Made by a program: the position numbers and the translations under genes. A stretch of DNA of 15,320 bases from JBDRFZ01 sp043818395 (GTDB lineage: Bacteria; Patescibacteriota; Patescibacteriia; 2-12-FULL-60-25): the NCBI GenBank assembly GCA_043818395.1, contig JBDRFZ010000043.1:1-15320 (forward strand), in the 5' to 3' direction. Below, one piece after another: positions 7,328-13,262 of the stretch. The first letter of the stretch is position 1. Each line of letters begins with the position of its first letter. Below the pieces are notes generated by a model. The model had not been told where the DNA came from. It searched no databases and saw nothing but the letters and a program-made list of their open reading frames with translations.

Positions 7328-7349
7328 AACGGGCGAAAAAACCGTTTTT
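7328..7349 (+). terminator. Weak hairpin with T-run between the GT2 and DUF4012 genes
   Basis: AACGG (7328-7332) pairs with CCGTT (7342-7346) around a 9-nt A-rich loop, followed by TTT (7347-7349) and G. The stem is short and the loop large, so at best this is a partial terminator inside the cluster. Confidence 0.25.
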
Positions 7350-7357
7350 GCTGTAAA

Positions 7358-9496
7358 ATGATACTTAAGATGAATAAGCCGCATTCTCCGGATTTTTTAA
7401 AAGCAAAAGCCATGAAATCACCTGCTTCAAACCACGCAAAGAAAGAGCGGCTGATTTTGAAATCAGAAAAAGTTAAAGCTAAAAAGGAACGACACCATCA
7501 AACGAGAAGGCCGGATGAAGGCCGGGAACGCAAAAATAAATACACAAAAAAATATATCAGATGGTTGATTTTTTCTTTTTTGGGAATAATCGTTTTATTA
7601 ATCGTACCGCCCGCGATTTCTCTTGCCAGGGCGGCGTTTACGGCGCAATCAGCGAAAGTCTCCTTGGAAAGAGCAAAAGAAAAAGCTCAGGCCATGGATG
7701 TTGCCGGTGCCAAAGAGGAGATTATAAGCGCCAGGGATTCCCTGATTCAGACCAGAAGCCTTTTATCCGGAACGGGTTATTGGCGTGATTTGCCCGTATT
7801 CGGCACCCAGCTTAGAGCTTTGCAGGATGCGACGGCGGCTGGTGCTGAAACTTTGGAAGCGGCTACGAATTTGATGGATGTAGTCGAGGTCGTGACCGAC
7901 GCCTTACGCGGCGGTACCATCGCAAGCCAGAGTTTTACTACCGGTATAGCTCCGACTCGCAGTTATAACGAACTCACAAAAGATGAAAAGCGTGAATTAC
8001 TTAATAAGTTTTCTGCCGCTTTGCCACAAGTGAGATTAGCTCGTGACAAAGTAGATCTAGCCATGGAGCTTTGGAAGCGTGTTCCGAACGAGGAGATGGC
8101 GAAACCTTTACGTGATGCATTGGAGCCGCTGGCCGTGAACCTGCCAATCTTTAAACAAGCCATGGATCAAGTCGTGCCGCTTATCGAAACGGCTGTGCCT
8201 TTAGCTGGTTATCCGGATGAGCTTAGATACTTGGTGATTTTGCAGAATCCGGATGAAATGCGGCCGGCCGGCGGTTTTGTGGGTACGGTCGGAACTATGA
8301 CTCTCGATGCCGGTGATCTCACGGAGTTTGATTTTAACGACATTTATAACATCGATAATCCCGCTTCATATAATTGGAAAGAAATCCCGCCAAAACCTAT
8401 AGCCGAACGGTTGGGTGTTAATGCCTGGTATATGCGTGATGCGAACTGGTCGCCTGATTTTCCCGAGTCCGCGGCCAGGCTTTTGGATTTTTATACACGT
8501 GAGGTTGAGATTGGAACAGGCAAGCCTTTGGCTGATCCGCCTGATACGGTTTTAGCCCTGGAGCCAGGATTATTTGAAGATCTTTTGCGTCTCACGGGAT
8601 CCATAACCGTCAATGGAAAAATATTTACGCCTGAAAATTTTTTTGATGTCTTAGAGTATGAGGTGGAACAAGGTTTTTTAGAGAAGGGTATTCCTTTAAC
8701 CAATCGTAAAGATTTAATAGAAAAATTAGGAGCAGAATTAGTAAATAAACTGAAAGCAATGCCGGCTAGTCGTTGGCCAGAAATTGTAAATTCAATCACC
8801 ACTTCATTGGAACGTAAGCAGATCATGATTTTTAGTAAAAATCAGGAGTTACTTTCTATTTTAGATGATCGTGGCTGGACCGGCAGAACCAAGGCGACCC
8901 AGGGAGATTTTTTGTGGGTTATTGATGCTAATCTGGCGGCCCTTAAAACTGATGGAGTAATGGATAAAAAAATATCTTACAAATTAAACGCAGACGATCC
9001 GAAAAATATTACAGCCACAGTGACGCTTACTTATAAGAACAATACGAAAACCATTGATTGGCGCTATACGAGATATCGTAGCTATACGCGCGTTTATGTT
9101 CCTGACGGTAGTCAGCTAATAAGTTCGAGCGGAGCTATGAAAGACGACCTCTATCGAACCGGAGGACGGTTTACGGCCGGGCCGATTGATGTGACGCATG
9201 AATTAGGTAAAACTGTTTTTGGCGCTTTTTGGTCGATCGAACCGGGAAAAACCGGTACATTAAGTTACACCTATACTTTACCGGCAAGGGTGGGAGAAAA
9301 TATAATGAATGGAGATTATCGTCTGGATTGGCCAAAACAGGCAGGCGCGGATAGTACGGGTTTGACTCTGGACCTCTTTTTCGGTAAAAATCTCATATCA
9401 GCCGTCCCGTCCGAAGATGAGGAAGAGTGGGGGGATGCTAAATATGAATACGTTACTGACTCATTAGAAGACAGAACGTTCGTGATAAAGTTATAA
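7358..9496 (+). CDS. DUF4012 domain membrane-anchored extracytoplasmic protein
   Basis: 712 aa. Residues 1-67 are strongly basic and Lys/Arg-rich, then one transmembrane helix follows (about 68-90), so the bulk lies outside the membrane. After a helical region, the DUF4012 core starts near 290: LVILQNPDEMRPAGGFVGTV matches the family signature (QN..E.RptGGFigs). It continues with DANWSPDFPESA near 361 and PDTVLALEPGLFEDLLRLTG near 394. The C-terminal third is beta-rich. The molecular function of DUF4012 is unknown; the family recurs near surface-glycan genes, which fits here (GT2 before, MreB and GT4 after). The alternative start ATG 7370 (MNKPHS) is equally possible; neither has a ribosome-binding site. 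Confidence 0.82.
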   Translation: MILKMNKPHSPDFLKAKAMKSPASNHAKKERLILKSEKVKAKKERHHQTRRPDEGRERKNKYTKKYIRWLIFSFLGIIVLLIVPPAISLARAAFTAQSAKVSLERAKEKAQAMDVAGAKEEIISARDSLIQTRSLLSGTGYWRDLPVFGTQLRALQDATAAGAETLEAATNLMDVVEVVTDALRGGTIASQSFTTGIAPTRSYNELTKDEKRELLNKFSAALPQVRLARDKVDLAMELWKRVPNEEMAKPLRDALEPLAVNLPIFKQAMDQVVPLIETAVPLAGYPDELRYLVILQNPDEMRPAGGFVGTVGTMTLDAGDLTEFDFNDIYNIDNPASYNWKEIPPKPIAERLGVNAWYMRDANWSPDFPESAARLLDFYTREVEIGTGKPLADPPDTVLALEPGLFEDLLRLTGSITVNGKIFTPENFFDVLEYEVEQGFLEKGIPLTNRKDLIEKLGAELVNKLKAMPASRWPEIVNSITTSLERKQIMIFSKNQELLSILDDRGWTGRTKATQGDFLWVIDANLAALKTDGVMDKKISYKLNADDPKNITATVTLTYKNNTKTIDWRYTRYRSYTRVYVPDGSQLISSSGAMKDDLYRTGGRFTAGPIDVTHELGKTVFGAFWSIEPGKTGTLSYTYTLPARVGENIMNGDYRLDWPKQAGADSTGLTLDLFFGKNLISAVPSEDEEEWGDAKYEYVTDSLEDRTFVIKL

Positions 9497-9524
9497 ATCG
9501 TCAGAACGTTTAAACCCATCAAAC

Positions 9525-10529
9525 ATGTTTACCAAAAAGATTGGCATTGATTTAGGAACCACTACGGTATTGGTTTATATTCCAAAAAAGGGAATAGTTT
9601 TAAACGAACCGTCGGTCGTGGCCATATCACTGGCTGATAAGCGCGTGTTAGCTGTCGGTAAAGAAGCTAAGGAAATGCTTGGTCGGACTCCGGATACTAT
9701 TGTTGCCAAGCGACCATTGAAAGATGGTGTGATTGCCGATTATCGGACGACCGAAGCCATGTTGCGTTATTTTATTAATAAAGCGCTTGGCGGTATGCGA
9801 CTTTTCAGGCCCGAAGTCATGGTTGCCGTACCGGGCGGGATTACTTCTACGGAACGTCGTGCTGTGATTGACGCTACCATCTCGGCCGGAGCTCGTGCCG
9901 CTTATATCATCAAGGAACCGGTAGTAGCCGCTATAGGCGCAGAGATACCGATCGGCTCGGCTTCCGGACACATGATTATCGATATCGGCGGCGGGACGAG
10001 CGAAATAGCTGTTATTTCGCTTGGCGGAATCGTTTCTTCTTCATCAGTGCGTATCGGCGGTAATAAATTGGATGTTGCGATTCAGGAACATGTCAGGCGC
10101 AAGTACGGCTTAGCCGTAGGCGAAAGAACATCTGAAGAAATTAAAATTCGAATCGGTTCGGCATTATATCTGGAACAAAAACTGGAGATGCAGGCAAAAG
10201 GACGTGACATGATAACCGGCTTACCGCGCATAATAACAGTTACAAGCGATGATGTGACGGATGCGATCCAGCATGAACTTCAGGGTATCATCGAAGCCGT
10301 AAAAGAAGTTTTGCATAACACACCGCCCGAGCTTTCAGCAGATGTCATGGAAAAAGGAATGGTACTTTCCGGCGGTACGGCACAACTCCGTAATCTTGAC
10401 CGGCTTTTTTCCGAAGCCACGGGCGTACCGGTTTTCGTGGCTGATACGCCGCAGCTTTGCGTTGCCAAAGGTACGGGTATTGCCTTGGAAAATTTGGAAA
10501 GCTACAAGCGGAGTATTTTTTCATCATAA
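9525..10529 (+). CDS. mreB: Rod-shape actin homologue MreB
   Basis: 334 aa, the normal MreB length. The actin-fold nucleotide motifs are intact: phosphate-1 GIDLGTTT (7-14), VMVAVPGGITSTERRAV (about 98-114), phosphate-2 IIDIGGGTSEIAV (about 150-163), and the adenosine motif MVLSGGTAQLRNLDRL (about 280-295). An N-terminal FTKK segment could help membrane contact. MreB filaments guide lateral wall synthesis and cell shape. No mreC, mreD or rodA is in the window; the gene sits alone among glycosyltransferases, 28 bp after the DUF4012 gene. No Shine-Dalgarno site is visible. Confidence 0.95.
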   Translation: MFTKKIGIDLGTTTVLVYIPKKGIVLNEPSVVAISLADKRVLAVGKEAKEMLGRTPDTIVAKRPLKDGVIADYRTTEAMLRYFINKALGGMRLFRPEVMVAVPGGITSTERRAVIDATISAGARAAYIIKEPVVAAIGAEIPIGSASGHMIIDIGGGTSEIAVISLGGIVSSSSVRIGGNKLDVAIQEHVRRKYGLAVGERTSEEIKIRIGSALYLEQKLEMQAKGRDMITGLPRIITVTSDDVTDAIQHELQGIIEAVKEVLHNTPPELSADVMEKGMVLSGGTAQLRNLDRLFSEATGVPVFVADTPQLCVAKGTGIALENLESYKRSIFSS

Positions 10530-10571
10530 AAAGAAAAACGGGGATCATATAACTCCCATGTTCGACGCTCG

Positions 10572-10580
10572 TGATATACT
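10572..10580 (+). promoter_or_regulatory. Extended -10 promoter, probably giving a leaderless mRNA
   Basis: TGATATACT is an extended -10 element (TG-N-TATACT, hexamer at 10575-10580). No good -35 box is at 17 bp. The A of ATG 10587 is 7 nt downstream of the hexamer, exactly where transcription should begin, and there is no Shine-Dalgarno site. Confidence 0.45.
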
Positions 10581-10586
10581 TTGGCC

Positions 10587-11711
10587 ATGTTGATCGGCAT
10601 AGAAGCAACCAGGGCCAATAGAGCCACAAAAACCGGAGTTGAATGGTATGCCTGGCACGTTATACAGGAACTGAAGAAACTTACCCAAGGAAACGGGAAT
10701 TCCTGGGTTTTGTATTCAAATAAAATTTTAACTGGCGGTTTGGAGGTTTTGCCCGATAATTGGTACGAAGTGCGCATTAAGTGGCCGTTTGCCTATGGCT
10801 GGACGCAGTTTCGTCTTTCTTATGAAATGTATCGCCGTAAACCGGATGTGATTTGGATGCCGGGCAGTACGTTACCCAGGGTCATGCCGAAACAAACTGT
10901 AATCACGGTTCATGATATCGGTTTTCATCGTTTGCCCAAACTCTATCCGCGGAGACAGGTACAGGTGCATGAGCGCGCCATGAAAGAAATAGCGAAAAGA
11001 GCGGCGCGGATAATCACGGTTTCGGAATTTTCGGCGCGTGAAATTTCTGAAGCCTACGGCATTGATCCTAAAAAGATCGCCATTACCTATAACGGTATTG
11101 ATCATAATGTCTATCGCCCGATTAATGATTCGGAAGCCATCGAAAATCGCCTTAGGCGTTATCGAATACCCAGACCGTTTTTTGTAGCAGTCGGTCGTTT
11201 GGAAACTAAAAAGAATATAACTACACTGATCAAATCTTTTACCGCTCTAAAAACGAGGCGTGGAGTAGGGGATCCGCATCGTTTAGTGCTCATTGGTACG
11301 CGGGGATACGGATACGATGAGATAAAAAAAGAGATTGAGAATTCCACAGTCAAATCAGATATCATCGAGCTTGGTTATATTCCAGAATCCGACATGCCTT
11401 ATATACTTAATGCGGCTGAAGCGCTAATCCATCCGTCATGGTACGAGGGTTTCGGTATTCCACCGATCGAAGCCATGGCCTGCGGTTGCCCGGTAATATC
11501 ATCTAATGCCGCATCTTTGCCCGAGGTTTGCGCCGATGCGGCGATTTATTTTGCACCCGGTGAACCCGAAGAGCTGACCTCGGCCTTATCGCGGCTCATA
11601 GATGAACCAGGACTTAAAGAGAGGCTCAAAGTAAGCGGTGTTTCTCGTGCGGCAAAATTCACCTGGAAAGCAACGGCCGAAAAAACATTGCCCGTTTTAA
11701 CCAGATGGTGA
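10587..11711 (+). CDS. Family 4 (GT-B) glycosyltransferase
   Basis: 374 aa from ATG 10587, chosen over TTG 10581 because MLIGIEATRA is the usual first strand and the ATG aligns with an extended -10. The N-terminal acceptor domain includes ITVHDIGFHRLP and ITVSEFSAREI. The C-terminal donor domain begins at FFVAVGRLETKKNITTLIKS and carries the nucleotide-sugar EX7E motif, EGFGIPPIEAMACGCPVISS, near 287. This is a retaining GT4 enzyme similar to mannosyl- or rhamnosyltransferases of lipid-linked glycans. No transmembrane helix is seen, so it is likely cytosolic or peripheral. It precedes the TrmB-like gene by 1 bp. The sugar specificity is unknown. Confidence 0.88.
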   Translation: MLIGIEATRANRATKTGVEWYAWHVIQELKKLTQGNGNSWVLYSNKILTGGLEVLPDNWYEVRIKWPFAYGWTQFRLSYEMYRRKPDVIWMPGSTLPRVMPKQTVITVHDIGFHRLPKLYPRRQVQVHERAMKEIAKRAARIITVSEFSAREISEAYGIDPKKIAITYNGIDHNVYRPINDSEAIENRLRRYRIPRPFFVAVGRLETKKNITTLIKSFTALKTRRGVGDPHRLVLIGTRGYGYDEIKKEIENSTVKSDIIELGYIPESDMPYILNAAEALIHPSWYEGFGIPPIEAMACGCPVISSNAASLPEVCADAAIYFAPGEPEELTSALSRLIDEPGLKERLKVSGVSRAAKFTWKATAEKTLPVLTRW

Positions 11712-11712
11712 T

Positions 11713-12498
11713 ATGCAGGAAGCGACTGAAAGGCTTTTAGAGCTGGGTTTATCTGAAAAAGAAGCTGAAGTTTATCTGGCTATGCTCGAACTCGGTCCGT
11801 CGATCGTTCAAGCTATCGCTAAAAAAGCGCAGGTCAACCGAACCACTACGTATGTTTTGTTGGAGTCTTTAAAACAGCGGGGTTTGATTTCCAGTTTCTT
11901 AAAAGATAACAAAGTTTTTTTTGCAGCCGAATCGCCGCTTCGACTTGAAGATCTTTTATCAAGAGAGGAGCAGAGGATAAGATCCACAAAACGCCATTTT
12001 GAAAAAGCCATGCCGTATTTTACGGCTCTGTATAATTCCATGGACGGCAAACCCAAGGTCAGATTTTTTGAGGGGGATGAGGGTATTACGGCGGCCAGGG
12101 ATTTTTTATCGCGTTATCGCGGTGAATATTTAAGTTTCACTGCCATAGACGAAGGCACGGAATATATTTCTAAAGTCAACGCACCGCAAAGGATGAAGAT
12201 GGCAAAACGGATGCATGGGCGTTATATCTATGCTTTAAAACCAGGATGTCACATGCCGCCGACAGATTTAACTACTTGGGATGTCAGGGAACTGCCTTAT
12301 AAAAAATTTCCATTTACGGGTGAAATTAATATTATCAGCGATGTAGTCGGCGCGTACGTGGTCAAAGGCGGGCCCATGGCTTTCGTGGTTGAAAGCCGGG
12401 AAATGGCGGATTTGTTTCGGGTTTTATTCTTTACTGCCTGGGCCGTGGCAAAACCAGTAGATAAAAAGACCCTGATAAGGAGTAATCAGGGTCTTTGA
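11713..12498 (+). CDS. TrmB-family winged-helix transcription regulator
   Basis: 261 aa. The N-terminal helix-turn-helix domain (about 5-75) reads LLELGLSEKEAEVYLAMLEL, then IAKKAQVNRTTTYVLLESLK and RGLIS, the TrmB/Pfam sugar-specific regulator pattern. A charged helix (about 77-105) could dimerise. The C-terminal half contains GDEGITAARDFLSRYRGEY and strands like those of TrmB effector domains; the ligand is unknown. It starts 1 bp after the GT4 stop, with GGTGAT as a modest ribosome-binding site, so it may sense a sugar or intermediate of the cluster. The last codons (KKTLIRSNQGL) are encoded by the terminator hairpin that covers the stop codon. Confidence 0.8.
   Translation: MQEATERLLELGLSEKEAEVYLAMLELGPSIVQAIAKKAQVNRTTTYVLLESLKQRGLISSFLKDNKVFFAAESPLRLEDLLSREEQRIRSTKRHFEKAMPYFTALYNSMDGKPKVRFFEGDEGITAARDFLSRYRGEYLSFTAIDEGTEYISKVNAPQRMKMAKRMHGRYIYALKPGCHMPPTDLTTWDVRELPYKKFPFTGEINIISDVVGAYVVKGGPMAFVVESREMADLFRVLFFTAWAVAKPVDKKTLIRSNQGL
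12463..12498. terminator. Bidirectional terminator overlapping the TrmB-like gene's stop
   Basis: AAAGACCCTGAT (12465-12476) pairs perfectly with ATCAGGGTCTTT (12485-12496), a 12-bp stem with an 8-nt loop. On the minus strand the stem is followed by a TTTTT run (plus A12463-12467), so this is the canonical end of the minus-strand RNA. On the plus strand the T-run is shorter and the TGA stop (12496-12498) sits at the stem's foot. Confidence 0.85.
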
Positions 12499-12515
12499 GG
12501 GTCGGCTGCTGGTGA

Positions 12516-12572
12516 GGGCAACGAGCTACTGGTCGGAAAACCGCCAGTTTCTTTCGGTCATACCTCCCTGGA
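12516..12572 (-). repeat. Stem-loop repeat, copy 1
   Basis: This 57-nt block is repeated 117 bp further on with about 85% identity. On the plus strand it folds as CTGG (12529-12532), bulged T, CGG, AAAA loop, CCG, CCAG (12544-12547). In the minus orientation the block carries a GGGAGGT ribosome-binding site and the start of an 11-codon ORF. Confidence 0.7.
12526..12561 (-). CDS. Tiny ORF MTERNWRFSDQ in repeat copy 1
   Basis: ATG at 12561-12559 follows GGGAGGT at close spacing and reads 11 codons to TAG. The first seven residues match the ORF in copy 2 (MTE-R/K-NWR). In this copy the start codon lies in a possible GGTCAT/ATGACC stem with the ribosome-binding site in the loop. Translation is unproven; the repeat is conserved past the stop, which also allows a purely RNA-level role. 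Confidence 0.3.
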   Translation of the reverse strand: MTERNWRFSDQ

Positions 12573-12577
12573 TGACC

Positions 12578-12676
12578 TTAGAAACGTAGAAGGGTACTCT
12601 TGACACAGACCTTTATCAGGTAGCTTCCATTGGGGCAATGAGCTACTGGTCGAAGGCGCCAGTTTTTTTCCGTCAT
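12578..12676 (-). CDS. Small ORF of 32 codons in repeat copy 2
   Basis: ATG at 12676-12674 follows AGAGGGGT and reads MTEKNWRLRPVAHCP and on to TAA at 12580-12578. It shares its first seven residues with the ORF in copy 1, then diverges because copy 2 is 2 nt shorter inside the stem-loop. No known domain. It could be a real short peptide or a by-product of a duplicated RNA element. Confidence 0.3.
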   Translation of the reverse strand: MTEKNWRLRPVAHCPNGSYLIKVCVKSTLLRF

Positions 12677-12687
12677 ACCCCTCTGGA
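12633..12687 (-). repeat. Stem-loop repeat, copy 2
   Basis: This 55-nt block matches 12516-12572. The stem-loop is kept as CTGG (12646-12649), bulged T, CG, AAGG loop, CG, CCAG (12659-12662): one inner pair was lost on both sides together, so the shape is preserved. On the plus strand a TTTTTTT run follows the hairpin. Confidence 0.7.
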
Positions 12688-12790
12688 AAACTAGTTCGTG
12701 TGGCTGGAAAGCATCGGGCATGTATTGGTCTTCGCCTACGTCTACCATAGGTTTGGATTTTACCCGCGTCAGCCGAACGCGTGACTAGAA

Positions 12791-12844
12791 TCAGGGAGGC
12801 CCAATTCTATAACGGGCTTGGACAATTGAGGGCTTGGCAGACAT
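12791..12844 (-). CDS. 17-aa leader-type peptide MSAKPSIVQARYRIGPP
   Basis: ATG at 12844-12842 is preceded by AGGAGGTGA (plus TCACCTCCT, 12847-12855) at ideal spacing, a full match to the 16S anti-Shine-Dalgarno sequence. It ends at TGA 12793-12791, so translation initiation should be strong. The end RIGPP-stop resembles arrest motifs of the R-x-G-P/R-x-P-P type (SecM ends GIRAGP), and the QA before it also recurs in SecM. It is the first ORF of the minus-strand RNA and folds into a hairpin at RNA level, as leader peptides in attenuators do. Confidence 0.45.
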   Translation of the reverse strand: MSAKPSIVQARYRIGPP

Positions 12845-12889
12845 TCTCACCTCCTGTTTGGTTGTGGGTTAAAGGAAAGAACCTTTGTA

Positions 12890-12918
12890 ATTATAGCGTG
12901 AAAATAGTTAGAAGTAAA
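12890..12918 (-). promoter_or_regulatory. Sigma70-type promoter of the minus-strand RNA
   Basis: On the minus strand TTTACT (plus AGTAAA, 12913-12918) and a perfect TATAAT (plus ATTATA, 12890-12895) are 17 bp apart. Transcription would begin near 12883. It is the best-matching promoter -10/spacing combination in the window. Confidence 0.7.
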
Positions 12919-12961
12919 AAATCTGTATCAGCCTGGTTCAAGAAGAAGATCAAGCAGAAAC

Positions 12962-13087
12962 ATGGCCTATACGAACAACACTAGCTTTGGGCAAGAGGCT
13001 GCTTCGTATCTACGATTGGGATTGATGAGCTCGCAAAGGTTCATTAGACGTCGTGTAGAGAGTAGCAAGACATCGATTAATCAGTAA
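12962..13087 (+). CDS. Possible 41-aa basic protein
   Basis: ATG 12962 to TAA 13085-13087 reads MAYTNNTSFGQEAASYLRLG, then LMSSQRFIRRRV and a Ser/Lys-rich end. The composition looks protein-like (amphipathic helix with an RRR cluster), but there is no Shine-Dalgarno site and no clear promoter. It lies between the promoter of the minus-strand RNA and that of the lipoprotein. No family is recognised; it could be a chance frame. Confidence 0.3.
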   Translation: MAYTNNTSFGQEAASYLRLGLMSSQRFIRRRVESSKTSINQ

Positions 13088-13099
13088 AAGTTAAATTTT

Positions 13100-13175
13100 G
13101 CTAATTTTAGCGAATAAACAGTTAATTTTGATTGTATATCAATCACTTGACAAAATCGTCATTTTATGTTATTTT
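13100..13175 (+). promoter_or_regulatory. Promoter and palindromic operator-like sites before the lipoprotein
   Basis: TTGACA (13147-13152) is a perfect -35 box, and TATTTT (13170-13175) follows at 17 bp. Touching the -35 box is a perfect inverted repeat, TGATTG-TATAT-CAATCA (13129-13145), well placed for an activator or repressor. A smaller palindrome GCTAA-TT-TTAGC lies at 13100-13111. The leader from about 13182 to 13262 shows nothing else except a possible CCCG/CGGG hairpin and the ribosome-binding site. Confidence 0.6.
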
Positions 13176-13262
13176 TATTGGTCATTTGTGCGGGTTTTTG
13201 AACTCGGGCATCTGGCGTAACCCAGTTTCCAGCATCCCGGCGCGAGTCGGGGAGGAGGATGA

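Larger units (their letters stand above)
12463..12883 (-). ncRNA. Candidate structured RNA of unknown family with three tiny ORFs
   Basis: A minus-strand unit of about 420 nt runs from a consensus promoter (12890-12918) to a strong terminator (12463-12496). It contains no substantial ORF. From its 5' end it holds a 17-codon ORF with a near-perfect ribosome-binding site, hairpins including one made by that ORF's own sequence (CAATT/AATTG), and two copies of a block of about 55 nt that both fold into CTGG...CCAG stem-loops. I checked by eye for RNase P RNA, tmRNA, 6S, SRP RNA and 5S rRNA signatures and found none. It may be a small regulatory RNA, a dual-function RNA, or a leader that has lost its gene. 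The 5' end is inferred from the promoter. Confidence 0.5.

Noticed and set aside
12600..12630. TTGACA on the plus strand as a promoter
   Set aside because: No -10-like hexamer occurs at 16-19 bp, and it lies inside the spacer between the two stem-loop repeats.
12499..12883. RNase P RNA, tmRNA, 6S, SRP or 5S RNA
   Set aside because: None of the conserved cores (such as GAGGAAAGTCC for RNase P, or a terminal T-arm for tmRNA) is present on either strand.
12781..12984. Plus-strand 67-codon open frame
   Set aside because: It has no promoter or ribosome-binding site and runs antisense through the well-formed promoter and leader ORF of the minus-strand RNA.
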